From assembly GCA_017849585.1 (NCBI GenBank), contig JAFIGT010000031.1, positions 1 to 64,000 of the forward strand: a stretch of DNA of 64,000 nt. The letters run 5' to 3'. The stretch is from Verrucomicrobium sp. Its GTDB lineage: Bacteria; Verrucomicrobiota; Verrucomicrobiia; Methylacidiphilales; UBA1321. Each line of letters opens with the position of its first letter. Position 1 is the first letter of the stretch. The translations under genes were made by a program, and so were the position numbers. Below are positions 33,645-43,056 of the stretch, piece after piece. The notes below the pieces were generated by a model, which was not told the DNA's origin, did not search any database, and saw nothing but the letters and a program-made list of their open reading frames with translations.

Positions 33645-35939
33645 ATGAATCTGACAGAAACCTACATCCGTCGTGTGGCCGAAGAACTCAAGCTTCAGCC
33701 CAAGCAAGTCTACTCCACCGCCGCCCTGCTCAATGAAGGAGCCACCGTCCCCTTCATCGCCCGCTACCGCAAGGAAGCGACTGGTTCCATCGACGAAGTA
33801 GCGATCACCCAGATCCGCGATCGCATCACCCAATTGGCCGAACTCGATGCCCGCCGCGAGTCCATCGTGAAGTCGCTCGAAGAACGCAAGCTCCTCACCG
33901 AAGCGTTGAAGAAGGCCGTTGCGGCTGCCGAGACGATCACCAAACTCGAAGACATCTACGCGCCCTACCGCCCGAAACGCCGCACCCGCGCCACCATCGC
34001 GAAGGAAGCCGGACTCGATCCGCTCGCGGAAATTCTCTGGAAGCAGGACCCTGCCATCGATCCGCTCAAGGAAGCCGAGCCTTTCATCAATAAGGAAAAG
34101 GAAATCGAAACCGCCGACAAGGCCCTCGCCGGAGCCCGCGACATCCTCGCGGAACGCATCAGCGACGACGCCACCGCCCGCGAAAAAATCCGTCAATTCT
34201 TCCGCGACCGCGCCGAGATCAGCAGCAAGCTCGTGAAGTCGAAGGAAGCCGAAGCCGCCAAGTTCAAGGACTACTTCGAGTGGAAGGAAATGCTCTCCCA
34301 AGCCCCCTCCCATCGCGTCCTCGCCATGCGCCGCGGCGAAAAGGAAGGCTTCCTCATGGTCCGCATCCAACCGCCGGAAGACGAAGCCATTCGCCTCCTC
34401 AACAGCCTCTTCGTCCAAGGCTCCAGCGCCTCCTCCAAGCAAATCGCGCTCACGGTTACCGATTCCTACCAACGGCTTCTCGGCCCGGCCATCGAAGTGG
34501 AAATGCGCCTCGAGTCGAAGAAGAAAGCCGACGAGGAAGCGATCCGCGTGTTCAGCGAAAATCTGCGCGAACTTCTCCTCGCCCCCGCACTCGGCCAAAA
34601 AAACGTGCTCGCACTCGATCCCGGCTTCCGCACCGGTTGCAAAGTCACCGTGCTCGACGCACAGGGCAAGCTGCTGACCAATTGCGTGATCTATCCCGAC
34701 AAGTCGGATGGCGAACGCCGCGAAGCGGCAGAAGTGATTCGCAAGCTCTGCTCCCACTTCAAGATTGAAGCCATCGCCATCGGCAACGGCACCGCCGGCC
34801 GCGAAACGGATGCGTTTGTCCGCGCCCTCAAACTCCCCGCCTCCATCGCCATCGTGATGGTCAACGAAAGCGGCGCGTCGATCTATTCCGCCTCTGAAGT
34901 CGCGCGCGAGGAATTCCCCGATCACGACATCACCGTGCGCGGCTCGGTCTCCATCGGCCGCCGCCTCATGGACCCGCTCGCAGAATTGGTGAAGCTCGAT
35001 CCGAAATCGATCGGCGTCGGCCAGTATCAGCACGATGTCGACCAGAACGCGCTCAAGCGCAGCCTCGACGACGTCGTCATGAGCTGCGTGAACGGCGTCG
35101 GCGTGGAAGTGAACACCGCGAGCAAGCAATTGCTCACCTACGTATCCGGTCTCGGCCCCGCCCTCGCGGAAAGCATCATCAACTACCGCAATCAGAACGG
35201 CCCCTTCAAAAGCCGTCAGGAATTGCTCAAGGTGCCGCGCCTCGGCGCGAAAGCCTACGAGCAGGCCGCAGGCTTCCTGCGGATTCGCGGCGGGGAAAAT
35301 CCGCTCGATGCGAGCGCCGTTCACCCGGAACGCTACCCCATCGTCGAAAGCATGGCGAAGGATGTGGCGTGCAAACCGGGTGATTTCCTGAAGGATTCGA
35401 TTTTGCGCAGCAAGATCCAGATCAATCGCTACGTCAATGACAGCACCGGCGTCGGCTTGCCCACCTTGCAGGACATTCTGTCCGAATTAGCCAAACCCGG
35501 TCGCGATCCGCGCGCGAAATTCGAACTCTTCAGCTTCGCCGAGGGCATCTCGGAAATCAAACATCTGCAACCCGGCATGAAGCTCCCCGGCATCGTGACG
35601 AATGTCACCGCCTTCGGCGCATTCGTGGACATTGGCGTGCACCAGGACGGTCTGGTCCACATCAGCCAGCTCAGCGATAACTTCGTCAAGAATCCCGCCG
35701 AGGTGGTGAAGGTGCAGGACAAAGTCATGGTCACCGTTACCGAAGTCGATCCCGAACGCAAACGGATCGCCCTCTCGATGAAATCGCACCCGGAAATCGG
35801 CCCGCGCGGTCCCCGTGGCGAAGGTGGTCCCCGCAAGGGTGGTGGCACTCCGCAACGCTCCTTCAGCTCCAGTAGCTCAAGCAGCGGCGGCGGCTTCAAC
35901 GCCTTCGCTCAAGCCTTCGACAAAGCGCGCACGAACTAA
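33645..35939 (+). CDS. Tex-like S1 RNA-binding protein
   Basis: 764 residues. Domain order of Tex: N-terminal helical region (YIRRVAEELKLQPKQVYSTA), the core with ARYRKEATGSIDE, YqgF/RNase H-like domain (VLALDPGFRTGCKVTVLDAQ), helix-hairpin-helix region (FKSRQELLKVPRLGAKAYEQ) and a C-terminal S1 domain (GMKLPGIVTNVTAFGAFVDI), then a Gly/Arg/Ser-rich tail. Tex binds nucleic acids and affects transcription or RNA decay. The long frames on the opposite strand are GC-driven shadows. Confidence 0.93.
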   Translation: MNLTETYIRRVAEELKLQPKQVYSTAALLNEGATVPFIARYRKEATGSIDEVAITQIRDRITQLAELDARRESIVKSLEERKLLTEALKKAVAAAETITKLEDIYAPYRPKRRTRATIAKEAGLDPLAEILWKQDPAIDPLKEAEPFINKEKEIETADKALAGARDILAERISDDATAREKIRQFFRDRAEISSKLVKSKEAEAAKFKDYFEWKEMLSQAPSHRVLAMRRGEKEGFLMVRIQPPEDEAIRLLNSLFVQGSSASSKQIALTVTDSYQRLLGPAIEVEMRLESKKKADEEAIRVFSENLRELLLAPALGQKNVLALDPGFRTGCKVTVLDAQGKLLTNCVIYPDKSDGERREAAEVIRKLCSHFKIEAIAIGNGTAGRETDAFVRALKLPASIAIVMVNESGASIYSASEVAREEFPDHDITVRGSVSIGRRLMDPLAELVKLDPKSIGVGQYQHDVDQNALKRSLDDVVMSCVNGVGVEVNTASKQLLTYVSGLGPALAESIINYRNQNGPFKSRQELLKVPRLGAKAYEQAAGFLRIRGGENPLDASAVHPERYPIVESMAKDVACKPGDFLKDSILRSKIQINRYVNDSTGVGLPTLQDILSELAKPGRDPRAKFELFSFAEGISEIKHLQPGMKLPGIVTNVTAFGAFVDIGVHQDGLVHISQLSDNFVKNPAEVVKVQDKVMVTVTEVDPERKRIALSMKSHPEIGPRGPRGEGGPRKGGGTPQRSFSSSSSSSGGGFNAFAQAFDKARTN

Positions 35940-35944
35940 TGTAG

Positions 35945-36116
35945 TGCCGCGTAAATAACTTAACATAATTTACGCGGCAAAAAGGGGCAGACGAGGTGCG
36001 GCGACCGATTGGATTAAAACTAAATCTGTGAGGGAGACGCCACAAAGTCTGCCCTTAAACCCCGCCAAAGGGAATTATTCCCTTTGGCAGAAGGCGTGGA
36101 GGACAGCGTCCTCCAC
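35945..36116. repeat. Cluster of four inverted repeats between tex and purH
   Basis: Between convergent genes: a 12-bp perfect repeat TGCCGCGTAAAT / ATTTACGCGGCA (35945-35956, 35968-35979); GGGCAGAC / GTCTGCCC (35985-35992, 36047-36054); an 11-bp stem GCCAAAGGGAA / TTCCCTTTGGC (36064-36088) and a 9-bp stem GTGGAGGAC-AGC-GTCCTCCAC (36096-36116). None is followed by a U tract on either strand, so these are probably structured intergenic elements rather than classic terminators. Confidence 0.6.
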
Positions 36117-36121
36117 CATGC

Positions 36122-37672
36122 TTAGTGGCGGAAGTGACGTTTGCCGGTAAAGAGCATCGTCATATTCCGCTCATTCGCGGCGGCAATGACTTCCTCGTCA
36201 CGGACGCTGCCACCCGGTTCAATGGCGGCCGTCGCACCCGCTTCCGCGGCGGCGATCAAGCCATCCGCAAACGGGAAGAACGCATCCGAGGCCACGACGC
36301 TGCCCTTGAGGCTGAGCTTCGCCTCGCCGGCTTTCCAGACGGCGATCTTCGACGAATCCACGCGCGACATCTGGCCCGCGCCCACGCCGAGCGTCTGGTG
36401 CTGATTCGCGTACACGATCGCGTTCGACTTCACATGCTTTACCACGCGCCAACCGAAGAGCATCGCCTTCAGTTCCGCTTCGGTCGGTTGCCGCTTCGTG
36501 ACGACCTTCCACGTTTCCGGTTTCATCGGCTGCGAGTCGGAGGTCTGGACGAGGATCGAATCACCCACGATCGACTTGAACTCGATGTTCATGCCCGCCT
36601 CAGAAAGCGGGTTCGAGCTCCAACGATTCAGGATCAGGCGCAGATTCTTCTTCTTCTCGAGCAACGCCAGCGCGTCGGGTTCGAAGGCCGGGGCGATGAT
36701 CACCTCACTGAAGATCTCCGCGATTGCTTCCGCGACGGCGAGATCCAGTGGACGATTGACCACGATAATGCCGCCGAACGGCGCTTGCCGGTCGGTGGCG
36801 TAAGCGAGATCCCATGCTTCGCGCAAGGTCTTGCCCGCTCCCACGCCACACGGATTCGTGTGCTTGAGAATCGCGAGGGTCGGCTCCTCATGAAACTCGC
36901 CGATCAGGTTCACGGCAGCGCTGATGTCGATGAGGTTGTTGTAGGAAAGCTCCTTACCGTGGAGCTGCTTGAAATAATTCGGGAAATCGCCGTAGAGGGC
37001 CGCGTGCTGGTGCGGATTCTCACCGTAGCGCAGCGACTGGGCCTTGCGCATGGGGAGGATCAGATTTTCCGGCAACGTTTCGCCCTGCTTGCTGATGACG
37101 GTGGAGAGATACTCCGCGATCAGCGAATCGTAGTAGCTGGTGGTGTGGAAAACTTTCGCAGCCAGCTTCTCGCGCAAATCCAGAGTCGTCACCCCGTTTG
37201 CCTTCACCTGCTCGGCAACAATCGCGTAATCGTCCGGATCAACCACGACCGTGACGCTGCGATAATTCTTCGCCGCGCTACGCAGCATGGAAGGCCCACC
37301 GATGTCGATGTTCTCAATGGCGAGTTCCAGCGTGACGTCGGGACGCTGAATCGTCTCTTCGAAGGGATACAGATTCACGATGACATAATCGATCGGGATG
37401 ATGCCATGCTCCTTCGCCTGCTTCTGGTGCTCGGCATTGTCGCGCACGTAGAGCAAACCGCCGTGAACAATCGGGTGGAGTGTCTTGACGCGGCCATCCA
37501 TCATTTCCGGGAAGCCGGTGATTTGCGAGACGTCGAGGACCGTCAGACCCGCATCGCGCAGAGCCTTGGCGGTGCCGCCGGTGGAGACGAGTTCAATGCC
37601 CGCCTCGACAAGGACACGGGCGAGATCGACGAGTCCGGTTTTATCCGAGACGGAAAGAAGGGCGCGTTTCAT
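36122..37672 (-). CDS. purH: Bifunctional AICAR formyltransferase/IMP cyclohydrolase
   Basis: 516 residues from ATG at 37672 (TTG two codons earlier possible). Catalyses the last two steps of IMP synthesis. N-terminal IMP cyclohydrolase domain starts [20 protein letters not shown] and has [13 protein letters not shown] and [20 protein letters not shown]. The AICAR transformylase domain has [25 protein letters not shown] and the terminal [20 protein letters not shown] plus [13 protein letters not shown]. It follows purM with only six bases between, forming a purM-purH pair. Confidence 0.97.
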   Translation of the reverse strand: MKRALLSVSDKTGLVDLARVLVEAGIELVSTGGTAKALRDAGLTVLDVSQITGFPEMMDGRVKTLHPIVHGGLLYVRDNAEHQKQAKEHGIIPIDYVIVNLYPFEETIQRPDVTLELAIENIDIGGPSMLRSAAKNYRSVTVVVDPDDYAIVAEQVKANGVTTLDLREKLAAKVFHTTSYYDSLIAEYLSTVISKQGETLPENLILPMRKAQSLRYGENPHQHAALYGDFPNYFKQLHGKELSYNNLIDISAAVNLIGEFHEEPTLAILKHTNPCGVGAGKTLREAWDLAYATDRQAPFGGIIVVNRPLDLAVAEAIAEIFSEVIIAPAFEPDALALLEKKKNLRLILNRWSSNPLSEAGMNIEFKSIVGDSILVQTSDSQPMKPETWKVVTKRQPTEAELKAMLFGWRVVKHVKSNAIVYANQHQTLGVGAGQMSRVDSSKIAVWKAGEAKLSLKGSVVASDAFFPFADGLIAAAEAGATAAIEPGGSVRDEEVIAAANERNMTMLFTGKRHFRH

Positions 37673-37678
37673 GGACAA

Positions 37679-38710
37679 TTATTTCTTCTTTGTGGAGGGT
37701 TGCAATTTCACGCCGCGAGGGCCCTTGACGATGGAACCGATGCGGTACGACTTGGTCAGCTTCAAAACTTTTTCCGCATCCGCAGGCGAGACAATCACCG
37801 TCATGCCGATGCCCATATTGTACACCTGGTACAACTCGTCGTCGCCCACGTGCGATTCCTCCGCGAGGAAACGGAAGAACGGCGAGATCGGCCATGAACC
37901 GAGCTGGATGACCGCCTGGGCATTCTCCGGCAACACGCGCGGCAGATTGTCAATGAGCCCGCCGCCCGTGATGTGGGCCAGCCCCTTGATCTTCACCTTG
38001 GCGTGGAGTTTGCGCAGCGTGGGCAGATAATTGACGTGCACCTTGAGCAAGGCCGAACCGACCGTCTCGCGCGAACCGGGAATCGTATCACCAACCTTGA
38101 AACCACATTTGTTGAAAAGAATTTCGCGGGCGAGTGAGAAACCGTTGGTGTGCAGTCCCGAAGCCGGCAATCCGATGATCACGTCGCCGGGTTTGATGGA
38201 GCGACCATCGAGCATCTTGGAGCGGTCAACGATACCGACAATACAGCCGACGAGATCGTAATCTTCACCGTGATAGACGCCCGGCATCTGCGCCGTTTCG
38301 CCACCGATCAACGCGCATCCACACGCCCCGCACGCTTTGGACAAGCCCTTGAGAATCTGCTTGAACACATCCGGGTCGAGTCGGCCAGTACCAATGTAAT
38401 CCAGAAAGAAAAGCGGTTCCGCGCCAATGACGGCGATGTCGTTCACGCAATGATTCACCAGATCCTGACCAATCGTATCGTGACGGTTCGTAAGGGTGGC
38501 CACCTTCAGCTTCGTACCGACGCCGTCGACACTGCTGACCAACACGGGATTCTTGTAGCCGGGGAACTTGGCGTTGTAGAGGCCGCCAAAACCACCGATC
38601 TTGCCGAGCACCGCGGGGGAGTGGGTACTTTGAACGAGGGCTTGAATTCCTTTTTTGACCTTGTTCCCCAAATCAACGTCAACTCCAGCACGGGCGTAAG
38701 CTTTTTTCAC
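37679..38710 (-). CDS. purM: Phosphoribosylformylglycinamidine cyclo-ligase
   Basis: 343 residues, starting with GTG at 38710. Makes AIR from FGAM and ATP in purine synthesis. Diagnostic: YARAGVDVDLGNKVKKGIQA, SSVDGVGTKLKVA, DLVNHCVNDIAVIGAEPLFF, GGETAQMPGVY and HITGGGLIDNLPRVLPENA. The upstream region is AT-rich; no purine riboswitch was recognised. Confidence 0.96.
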   Translation of the reverse strand: MKKAYARAGVDVDLGNKVKKGIQALVQSTHSPAVLGKIGGFGGLYNAKFPGYKNPVLVSSVDGVGTKLKVATLTNRHDTIGQDLVNHCVNDIAVIGAEPLFFLDYIGTGRLDPDVFKQILKGLSKACGACGCALIGGETAQMPGVYHGEDYDLVGCIVGIVDRSKMLDGRSIKPGDVIIGLPASGLHTNGFSLAREILFNKCGFKVGDTIPGSRETVGSALLKVHVNYLPTLRKLHAKVKIKGLAHITGGGLIDNLPRVLPENAQAVIQLGSWPISPFFRFLAEESHVGDDELYQVYNMGIGMTVIVSPADAEKVLKLTKSYRIGSIVKGPRGVKLQPSTKKK

Positions 38711-39237
38711 ACAAAAGGATTTAGCTTTTCCTCAGAATAGGTCAAGCCACCTCACGCAAAAGGAAGCCCAGATCCGAGAGAATAAATGGGCCACGTTCGT
38801 AGCTTGCTATCCAATATGGCGCGTGAATACCTCTCAAAATAGAAAAAATAATTTTGGATTATATTTCATCAAGCTTAATACACACATAGGTATTGTATCT
38901 TTCGCCTATATTCTTGCCGCTAACCGCATTACAAAGCTGAACAATCCTGCAATAAGATTAAGCTTGAACGCATCAACAACTCTAATACATATACTTCACT
39001 TGCAATGTGTTAGCGGCGTGCAAAATTAGGCGAGACAAGCCGACAGGCTGATCGCTAAGGGATTTTAAGGCGCGATGTTTGGCACTACTCTCCTCAGCAC
39101 AATTCTGCTACTTAGGAAGTCATTAAAAACAAAAAAATTGCAATTTGCCCGATCCTTAGCGTCAATTTTATAATAGTCTCATGATTATAATAGGATATTA
39201 ATTAAATATATTCATAGATAACGATACCTTCCACCTC
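38711..39237. other. AT-rich intergenic stretch with long-range inverted repeats
   Basis: 527 bases; from about 38823 the sequence is clearly AT-rich, unlike the rest of the window. A 68-codon frame at 38823-39029 has no recognisable family and atypical composition, so it is not called. Two long-range inverted repeat pairs are present: 38916-38934 with 39000-39017 (16 of 18 paired, one bulge), and CGCTAAGG 39053-39060 with CCTTAGCG 39154-39161. It may be a transferred remnant. Confidence 0.5.
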
Positions 39238-39936
39238 ATGAAATCCCTTTTAGTCTTGGAGCCTGACCGCGCAGAATTGGAGCAGCTTAAATCGATTTTC
39301 GGCCAACATTACCCCGGATTAACCATTGATTATCATGAGACCCCACAAAGGGCTCTGGAAGCCTTTGAGGGTCAGCATCATAACCTCGTCATCACCGAAT
39401 TGGTGCTTGATGGAGAAATAGATGGCTTGGAATTTATTGAGCGGATCCTAGCCTCCCAACCTCACACGGTCATTTACGTCATCTCCGATTTCCCCGCCTT
39501 GGACGACATCTCCCGCGTTCTGTCCGGACTGTCCAATGTGCGTTTTTTCCGCAAGCCCCTCTCCATTGAAGCTTTTTTCGAAGTTGTGGCGAAAACCCTC
39601 GCTCGTCTTCCCAATAGCATCGTCACAGGCATTAATCCGGTCAATTTCCTCCAAATGATGGAGATGGAACGATTCAACGGCTATCTGGAAGTGGCCACCG
39701 AATCCGGCGTGGGCTATCTCTGTTTCGACCAAGGTATGGTGCGCAATGCGTCGCATCGCAACAAATCCGGGACGCCAGCCCTGTATGATCTACTGGCCGA
39801 AACGGTTACAGAAATTCGCGTCTTCGAGGGACTCTACCGTTTTGAACGAAATATCAATACCCCTCTTTCCACACTCCTGATCGATTTTTGTCAGAAGACT
39901 GACGAAAGCGCCAACCGCTCAGCTCAAGCCGCCTAA
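39238..39936 (+). CDS. Degenerate receiver fused to PATAN/DUF4388-like domain
   Basis: 232 residues. Residues 1-115 have the fold pattern of a response-regulator receiver, but the acidic pocket is changed (LEP at 7-9 instead of a DD pair) and the phospho-acceptor Asp is Glu54 (NLVITELVLDG). Ser83 and Lys106 are retained at the Thr/Ser and Lys positions. Residues ~125-220 resemble a PATAN/DUF4388 domain: VNFLQMMEMERFNGYLEVAT and then GYLCFDQGMVRNASH. PATAN proteins occur as outputs in cyanobacterial and other chemosensory systems. It heads the second signalling cluster; a phosphate-independent or constitutively active state is inferred. Confidence 0.7.
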   Translation: MKSLLVLEPDRAELEQLKSIFGQHYPGLTIDYHETPQRALEAFEGQHHNLVITELVLDGEIDGLEFIERILASQPHTVIYVISDFPALDDISRVLSGLSNVRFFRKPLSIEAFFEVVAKTLARLPNSIVTGINPVNFLQMMEMERFNGYLEVATESGVGYLCFDQGMVRNASHRNKSGTPALYDLLAETVTEIRVFEGLYRFERNINTPLSTLLIDFCQKTDESANRSAQAA

Positions 39937-39974
39937 CCCGGCCGCCACGTCGTCCCCACCCCCTCAGCTTTTAT

Positions 39975-42182
39975 ATGAACAAGAAATCGTCCCTACTCAA
40001 CCTCCTCAAACCCATCGGCTGGGGCCTTCTGGCTGTCAGCTTCTTAGCCTCCCTCTACGGCATCTTTCATTACAGCAATATTCTTCGTCGGGAACTGGAG
40101 CAACACGGCGAAGTTCGTACCGGTGCGGTGCTGGTCCGAACCATGGATGCCCGGTGGATCGCCTTTTTGGGATCAATCGAAATCGCCCGCCGTGATGGCC
40201 AACCGGTTGGCGACATTCTCAAGGACCTGAAGGCATACTCCTCCCTTACGAACGATCTGTTCAAGGCCTACATTATCGCCGCACCGGTGAAGACCATCAC
40301 GGGTCGTATTCTCAATATCCGTCCAGTCAACACGCCCGTTGGCATGAGCGTGGCGCAGGAATTACAGTCCATCTGGTCTCCCCTCGAAGTCAAAATCCAG
40401 GCGATCATCCAGAATGGTGAAAACCAAAATCCGGAGCAGCTCGCCGAAGCCTTCGCCTACGCCCAAAAGCATTCCAAACGAGTCATTGAAATTTCCGACA
40501 TCCTCTCGGGTGAAGAAAACATCTATCGCGATCAACGCATGGCCGGGCCGATCATCTTGCGTTACATCCTCGTATCCTATCTTACCGCCGTGTCGGTGCT
40601 CCTGATTCCGATCATCTTGCTGATGGGCCGCATTCGCAAATCCAATACCGCCCTGGAAGAAAGCGCCGCCTTGCTGAGTCAAAAGAACGCTCAGCTCGCG
40701 GAAGACGCGCGCAAGATCGAAGAAGCCAAGCGCGAATCAGACGTGATCATGGAAACGGTGCAGGAAGGCCTGCTCCTCATCGACGTCAAGGGCGTGATCG
40801 GCGCCCAGTACTCCCGGGAACTGGAGCGCATCTTCCGCATGGAAAACCTCGCGGGCTTCAACTTCCTGAATATTCTCCAGCGCATCCTGACGGAGAAGAT
40901 GTACAACACCACCCGCGACTATCTGGGCCTTCTTTTCGACTCCAAGCGCAAGGAAAAGCAGATCCTCAAAGTCAATCCGCTCGACGTGGTGGAGGTGAAC
41001 TTCTCCAATCCCGAAGGAGGATTCATCACGAAATACCTCGGTTTTACCTTCCGCCGCGTGGTTGAGGCGGGCGTCGTCACCCGCGTATTCATCGGCGTCG
41101 GCGACATCACCTCGCGAGTCACCCTGGAGCGCGAACTGCGCCAATCGGAACTGAAAAAGGAAAAGCAATTCGACCTCCTGCTCGGCATCCTCCACATCGA
41201 ACCCAAGCAGGTGCAGGAATTCATCGAGACCGCCAAGAAGGATCTCCTGGAAATTACAACGACCTTGCGCGCCGAGGACTTTGCCGCCGCCAGCGCGGGA
41301 AAGATCGACGAACTGCGTGATCGCCTCAATGTCGTTTTCCGCTGCGTGCATAACATCAAGGGAAACGCCGCCTACCTGAAACTGGTCTACTTCCAAAAAA
41401 TGGCGGACGAATTTGAATCGAAAATCAACCAACTGCGCAATCGCCCCAGCCTGACGGGCGACGATTTCCTCTCCATTGTCATGGCCCAGTCAGACCTGCG
41501 CAACGACGTTGAAGAACTCGACGAAATCCGCAGCAAGCTCGGAGAACTCCGCATCGGCGGAGGCAACTCGACCGAGCTCTTCAAGAACAGCGACCGCAAC
41601 GGCAATGCCACCCAAACTCGCGAAGATGAATTGATCGTGGGACTGCGTGGCCTGGTCACCGACATTGCACAGAAAACCGGAAAGTCCGTCCGGCTCGAGG
41701 CCAAGGACTTTACCGCAGAAAGTTTCCGCTCGGATTACCGCCCCCTCGTACGCGATGTATTGATTCAGCTTACCCGCAACTCCATGGCCCATAGCTTTGA
41801 GCTACCGGCGGAACGGACTAAAGTCGGCAAAGGCCGCGAAGGTGTCATCGAAATCAGGCCCACCAAGCACGAAGAAAGCGGCCTGAACGGATTCCTCTTC
41901 CGTGATGATGGCAAGGGCATTGACATCATCAAGGTCCGCGAACGTGCCATCGCCCAAGGCTTGATTACCCCCGAAGACGCCCAACGGATGGCGGAAACCG
42001 AGCTGGCCATGCTGATCTTCACCCCCGGATTTTCCACGGCTGACGAAGTCACCACTGAGGCGGGCCGTGGCATGGGCATGGACATCATCAAAGAGAAAAT
42101 CATCGATGAGTGCGGCGGGGAAATCACCGTTTCGGTAGAACCGGGAAAGCACTGCACCTTCGGCATCTTTTTGCCGAATTGA
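39975..42182 (+). CDS. Membrane-anchored CheA-like histidine kinase without CheW domain
   Basis: 735 residues. Membrane helix 1 (about 12-32), a periplasmic sensor of ~160 residues, membrane helix 2 (about 200-220), a coiled coil (225-260), a PAS-like domain (VIMETVQEGLLLIDVKGVIG onward), an Hpt-like helical bundle with His459 (FRCVHNIKGNAAYLKL), and an HATPase domain (LTRNSMAHSFELPAE with Asn602; FRDDGKGIDIIK; FTPGFSTADEVTTEAGRGMG). The ATPase type is that of CheA, not ordinary sensor kinases. No P5/CheW-like domain follows: the protein ends with the ATPase, so it should sense through its own periplasmic domain. A CheY gene starts 27 bases downstream. Confidence 0.82.
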   Translation: MNKKSSLLNLLKPIGWGLLAVSFLASLYGIFHYSNILRRELEQHGEVRTGAVLVRTMDARWIAFLGSIEIARRDGQPVGDILKDLKAYSSLTNDLFKAYIIAAPVKTITGRILNIRPVNTPVGMSVAQELQSIWSPLEVKIQAIIQNGENQNPEQLAEAFAYAQKHSKRVIEISDILSGEENIYRDQRMAGPIILRYILVSYLTAVSVLLIPIILLMGRIRKSNTALEESAALLSQKNAQLAEDARKIEEAKRESDVIMETVQEGLLLIDVKGVIGAQYSRELERIFRMENLAGFNFLNILQRILTEKMYNTTRDYLGLLFDSKRKEKQILKVNPLDVVEVNFSNPEGGFITKYLGFTFRRVVEAGVVTRVFIGVGDITSRVTLERELRQSELKKEKQFDLLLGILHIEPKQVQEFIETAKKDLLEITTTLRAEDFAAASAGKIDELRDRLNVVFRCVHNIKGNAAYLKLVYFQKMADEFESKINQLRNRPSLTGDDFLSIVMAQSDLRNDVEELDEIRSKLGELRIGGGNSTELFKNSDRNGNATQTREDELIVGLRGLVTDIAQKTGKSVRLEAKDFTAESFRSDYRPLVRDVLIQLTRNSMAHSFELPAERTKVGKGREGVIEIRPTKHEESGLNGFLFRDDGKGIDIIKVRERAIAQGLITPEDAQRMAETELAMLIFTPGFSTADEVTTEAGRGMGMDIIKEKIIDECGGEITVSVEPGKHCTFGIFLPN

Positions 42183-42209
42183 TCCCAATTTTAATTCAAC
42201 AGGAGAAAC

Positions 42210-42569
42210 ATGAAGTTATTAATCGTAGACGACTCCACCTTGATTCGACGTGCCATTGAGCGCTTTGCCAATAAATTCCAATTCGATGAAATCCGGTCCG
42301 CCAATAACGGTGCCAATGCCCTGAAGGAATTCAAAAACTTCCTGCCCGACGTGGTCACCATGGACATCACCATGCCGGAGATGGATGGACTGACTTGTGT
42401 CGAGGCCATTTTGCGCGAGAAGCCCGAAGTGCAAATCCTCGTCATCTCCGCCCTCGCGGACAAGTCAACGGCGGTGGAGGCTATCAAGCGCGGGGCGAGC
42501 GGTTTCCTGCTGAAGCCGTTCACGGAAGAAACCCTCATCACCAGCTTGGAAGAACTTTTCGAAGAGTAA
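42210..42569 (+). CDS. CheY-like response regulator
   Basis: 119 residues, a single receiver domain. LLIVDDSTLIRR with the acidic pair, phospho-Asp52 in VVTMDITMPEMDG, SAL at the Thr/Ser position (about 81) and LLKPFTEE with the Lys. A strong AGGAGA ribosome-binding site precedes the ATG. Probable target of the upstream kinase, and possibly of CheA, since the first che cluster encodes no CheY. Its switch-binding ability cannot be judged from sequence alone. Confidence 0.9.
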   Translation: MKLLIVDDSTLIRRAIERFANKFQFDEIRSANNGANALKEFKNFLPDVVTMDITMPEMDGLTCVEAILREKPEVQILVISALADKSTAVEAIKRGASGFLLKPFTEETLITSLEELFEE

Positions 42570-42573
42570 TATT

Positions 42574-43035
42574 ATGGACGAAACACATCTGAAGATTTTC
42601 ATCAAGGGAACCACCAACTACTTCGGCCAGGTAGCCCGGGATGCGGCCGAAATCGGCACTCCCTACCTGAAGGAAGACAACGACAACGTCATTCTCGACT
42701 ACTCCGCCGTGATCGGCATCTCCGGCTCCTACCGCGGATGCGTCTATTACACCGCGCCGAAGGAGATGATCCGCAAGCTCATCATTCACATGGGCGAACA
42801 CAATGCGGATGACGCGCTATGCGCCGATTTTGTCGGAGAAATCGCCAACACCATCGCTGGCAACGCGCAGGAGGAGCTGGGAGCGGGCTTCATGATTTCC
42901 GTGCCGATCGTCCTCGCGGGCAATCCGGGATCGGTGCGTTTTCCCAAGGACGCCCCCACCTTCGTCATCCCCATCATCTGGCAGGGCAGCAAATCCTATT
43001 TACTGATCTGCGTGGGCGAATCGGTCACCGCTTAA
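42574..43035 (+). CDS. CheX-like CheY phosphatase (paralogue 1)
   Basis: 153 residues. Resembles CheX of the CheC/CheX/FliY family, which dephosphorylates CheY-P. The catalytic signature ExxN is present as Glu89-Ile-Ala-Asn92 in FVGEIANTIAGNAQEELG, followed by ISVPIVLAG. A single active-site copy and the length fit CheX. It begins four bases after the CheY gene. Confidence 0.8.
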   Translation: MDETHLKIFIKGTTNYFGQVARDAAEIGTPYLKEDNDNVILDYSAVIGISGSYRGCVYYTAPKEMIRKLIIHMGEHNADDALCADFVGEIANTIAGNAQEELGAGFMISVPIVLAGNPGSVRFPKDAPTFVIPIIWQGSKSYLLICVGESVTA

Positions 43036-43056
43036 CCCGCCTTGAGAGAATCCTCC

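Noticed and set aside
33501-35324. 607-codon minus-strand ORF opposite tex
   Set aside because: Antisense to a gene with complete Tex domains; composition is that of a GC shadow.
35945-35979. Rho-independent terminator for tex
   Set aside because: The perfect stem is followed by AAAAA rather than T on the plus strand, and no T run follows it on the minus strand.
36125-37897. 590-codon plus-strand ORF opposite purH
   Set aside because: purH motifs on the minus strand are complete; the plus frame is a shadow.
38711-38830. Purine riboswitch upstream of purM
   Set aside because: No conserved purine-aptamer junction sequences were found.
38823-39029. 68-codon ORF in the AT-rich island
   Set aside because: No family resemblance, no ribosome-binding site and it overlaps the long inverted repeat.
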